Positions 5,390-5,857 of a DNA stretch of 5,857 bases are shown here, piece by piece. The stretch spans positions 1-5,857 of the forward strand of contig JAJDBL010000034.1 of the NCBI GenBank assembly GCA_029261375.1. Direction: 5' to 3'. This DNA is from Nitrospirales bacterium (GTDB taxonomy: Bacteria; Nitrospirota; Nitrospiria; Nitrospirales; UBA2166). Every line of letters begins with the position of its first letter. The stretch's first letter is position 1. Under the pieces are notes generated by a model that saw nothing but the letters and a program-made list of their open reading frames with translations, did no database searches and was not told where the DNA came from. A program made the translations under genes and the position numbers.

Positions 5390-5857
5390 TTACTGTGAGT
5401 CATGAGTTGTGTCGAGAACCTCTCGTAACGTGCGGCCCAAATCACTCAGCGTCAGCGGCTTCGCCAAGAACGCACGAATGCCCATAGCCACGGCTTTTTC
5501 ATCGGTCATGGTGTGACTGAAACCCGAGCATAGGACAATGGGCACGTCAGGTCGAATCAGCAGAAGTTCGCGCGCGAGAGCATCCCCGGACATGCCAGGC
5601 ATCGTCTGATCCGTTATCACAGCACAATATTTTTCTGGTTCACGTCGAAACGTGTCGAGCGCCTCCTCACTGTTGGTCAGTGCCGTCACCTCGTACCCAA
5701 ATCTTTCTAAGACGTACTTCCCAAGCGTGACGATCGATTCTTCGTCATCAACAAACAGCACATTCCCTTCACCAACATATGCCTGATAATCCAACGCATC
5801 ATCGTGCGCCTCACCTTCATGCGCCTCAACCTCTTGTGCCTTCGCCTTTGGTATGTA
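5390..5857 (-). CDS. C-terminal receiver domain of a probable hybrid sensor histidine kinase (partial)
   Basis: The frame is open from the right edge of the window to a TAA at 5390-5392, giving the last 155 residues. The first visible residues (YIPK) look like the end of a histidine-kinase ATPase domain (usually ...YLP), followed by an Ala/Glu-rich linker (about 5-30) and a full receiver domain (about 31-150). Receiver residues are intact: acidic pair Asp37-Asp38 in FVDDEE, phosphoacceptor Asp83 in TDQTMPGMSG, Ser111 in LCSGF, and Lys133 in LAKPL. So it should accept a phosphoryl group and pass it on, or feed back on its own kinase. No DNA-binding or output domain follows; the protein ends soon after the last helix. 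The TTG at 5792-5794 could start a stand-alone receiver, but the frame stays open and protein-like upstream with no ribosome site before that TTG, so a hybrid kinase tail is the better reading. The sensed signal is outside the window. Confidence 0.88.
   Translation of the reverse strand, partial: YIPKAKAQEVEAHEGEAHDDALDYQAYVGEGNVLFVDDEESIVTLGKYVLERFGYEVTALTNSEEALDTFRREPEKYCAVITDQTMPGMSGDALARELLLIRPDVPIVLCSGFSHTMTDEKAVAMGIRAFLAKPLTLSDLGRTLREVLDTTHDSQ

Noticed and set aside
5366..5390. tRNA-like GGTTCGAGTC motif (possible tRNA 3' end or attachment site)
   Set aside because: The flanking five-base arms do not pair as a T-stem, there is no acceptor stem or CCA, and no second copy occurs in the window.
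5390..5794. Stand-alone single-domain response regulator starting at TTG 5794
   Set aside because: The frame stays open to the window edge with a linker and a kinase-like YIPK end, and no ribosome site precedes the TTG; a hybrid kinase tail fits better.

Overview
The window looks like a piece of a mid-GC (mid-50s % by eye) Gram-negative-type chromosome. Gene style and protein sequences (a hybrid kinase ending in a TDQTMPGMSG receiver, a DUF4123 protein, a substrate-binding/permease fusion) would fit Nitrospira or a relative (Nitrospirota). That is an impression from protein style, not a database result. There are no rRNA or tRNA genes, insertion sequences or CRISPR arrays.

Left part (1-2081): the 3' end of an unrecognised plus-strand gene (1-294) is followed by a plus-strand gene for an acidic, repeat-rich, probably disordered protein (379-957). 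Its three 69-bp repeats differ almost only at synonymous sites. Convergent with it is a two-gene minus-strand operon. The first gene (1533-2081) encodes an unrecognised 181-182 aa protein with an Ala/Pro/Glu-rich tail and a CxxC pair. The second (991-1536) encodes a DUF4123 protein, the family of adaptor/chaperones that load effectors onto VgrG tips of type VI secretion systems. The two genes overlap by four bases (ATGA). No VgrG, Hcp, PAAR or toxin domain is visible, so this would be an orphan adaptor cassette, with the repeat protein, the upstream partner or the truncated gene as possible clients.

Middle part (2302-4550): a complete two-gene osmoprotectant-type (glycine betaine/choline/carnitine, OpuC/Osm family) ABC importer operon on the plus strand. 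It has an ATPase without CBS domains and, overlapping by four bases (GTGA), one polypeptide that fuses a secreted OpuAC-type substrate-binding domain (N-terminal) to the membrane permease (C-terminal). Two genes therefore make a complete importer.

Right part (4585-5857): two minus-strand genes. One encodes a membrane-anchored protein with three C-terminal ankyrin repeats. Upstream of it is the C-terminal end of a probable hybrid sensor histidine kinase (receiver domain), running off the window edge. The 127-bp gap between them carries two pairs of short direct repeats and a possible promoter placed so close to the ankyrin ATG that its transcript could be leaderless.

No gap between genes exceeds about 220 bp. 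The 220-bp gap at 2082-2301 separates the divergent DUF4123 and ABC operons and holds one weak minus-strand promoter candidate and two doubtful tiny ORFs.
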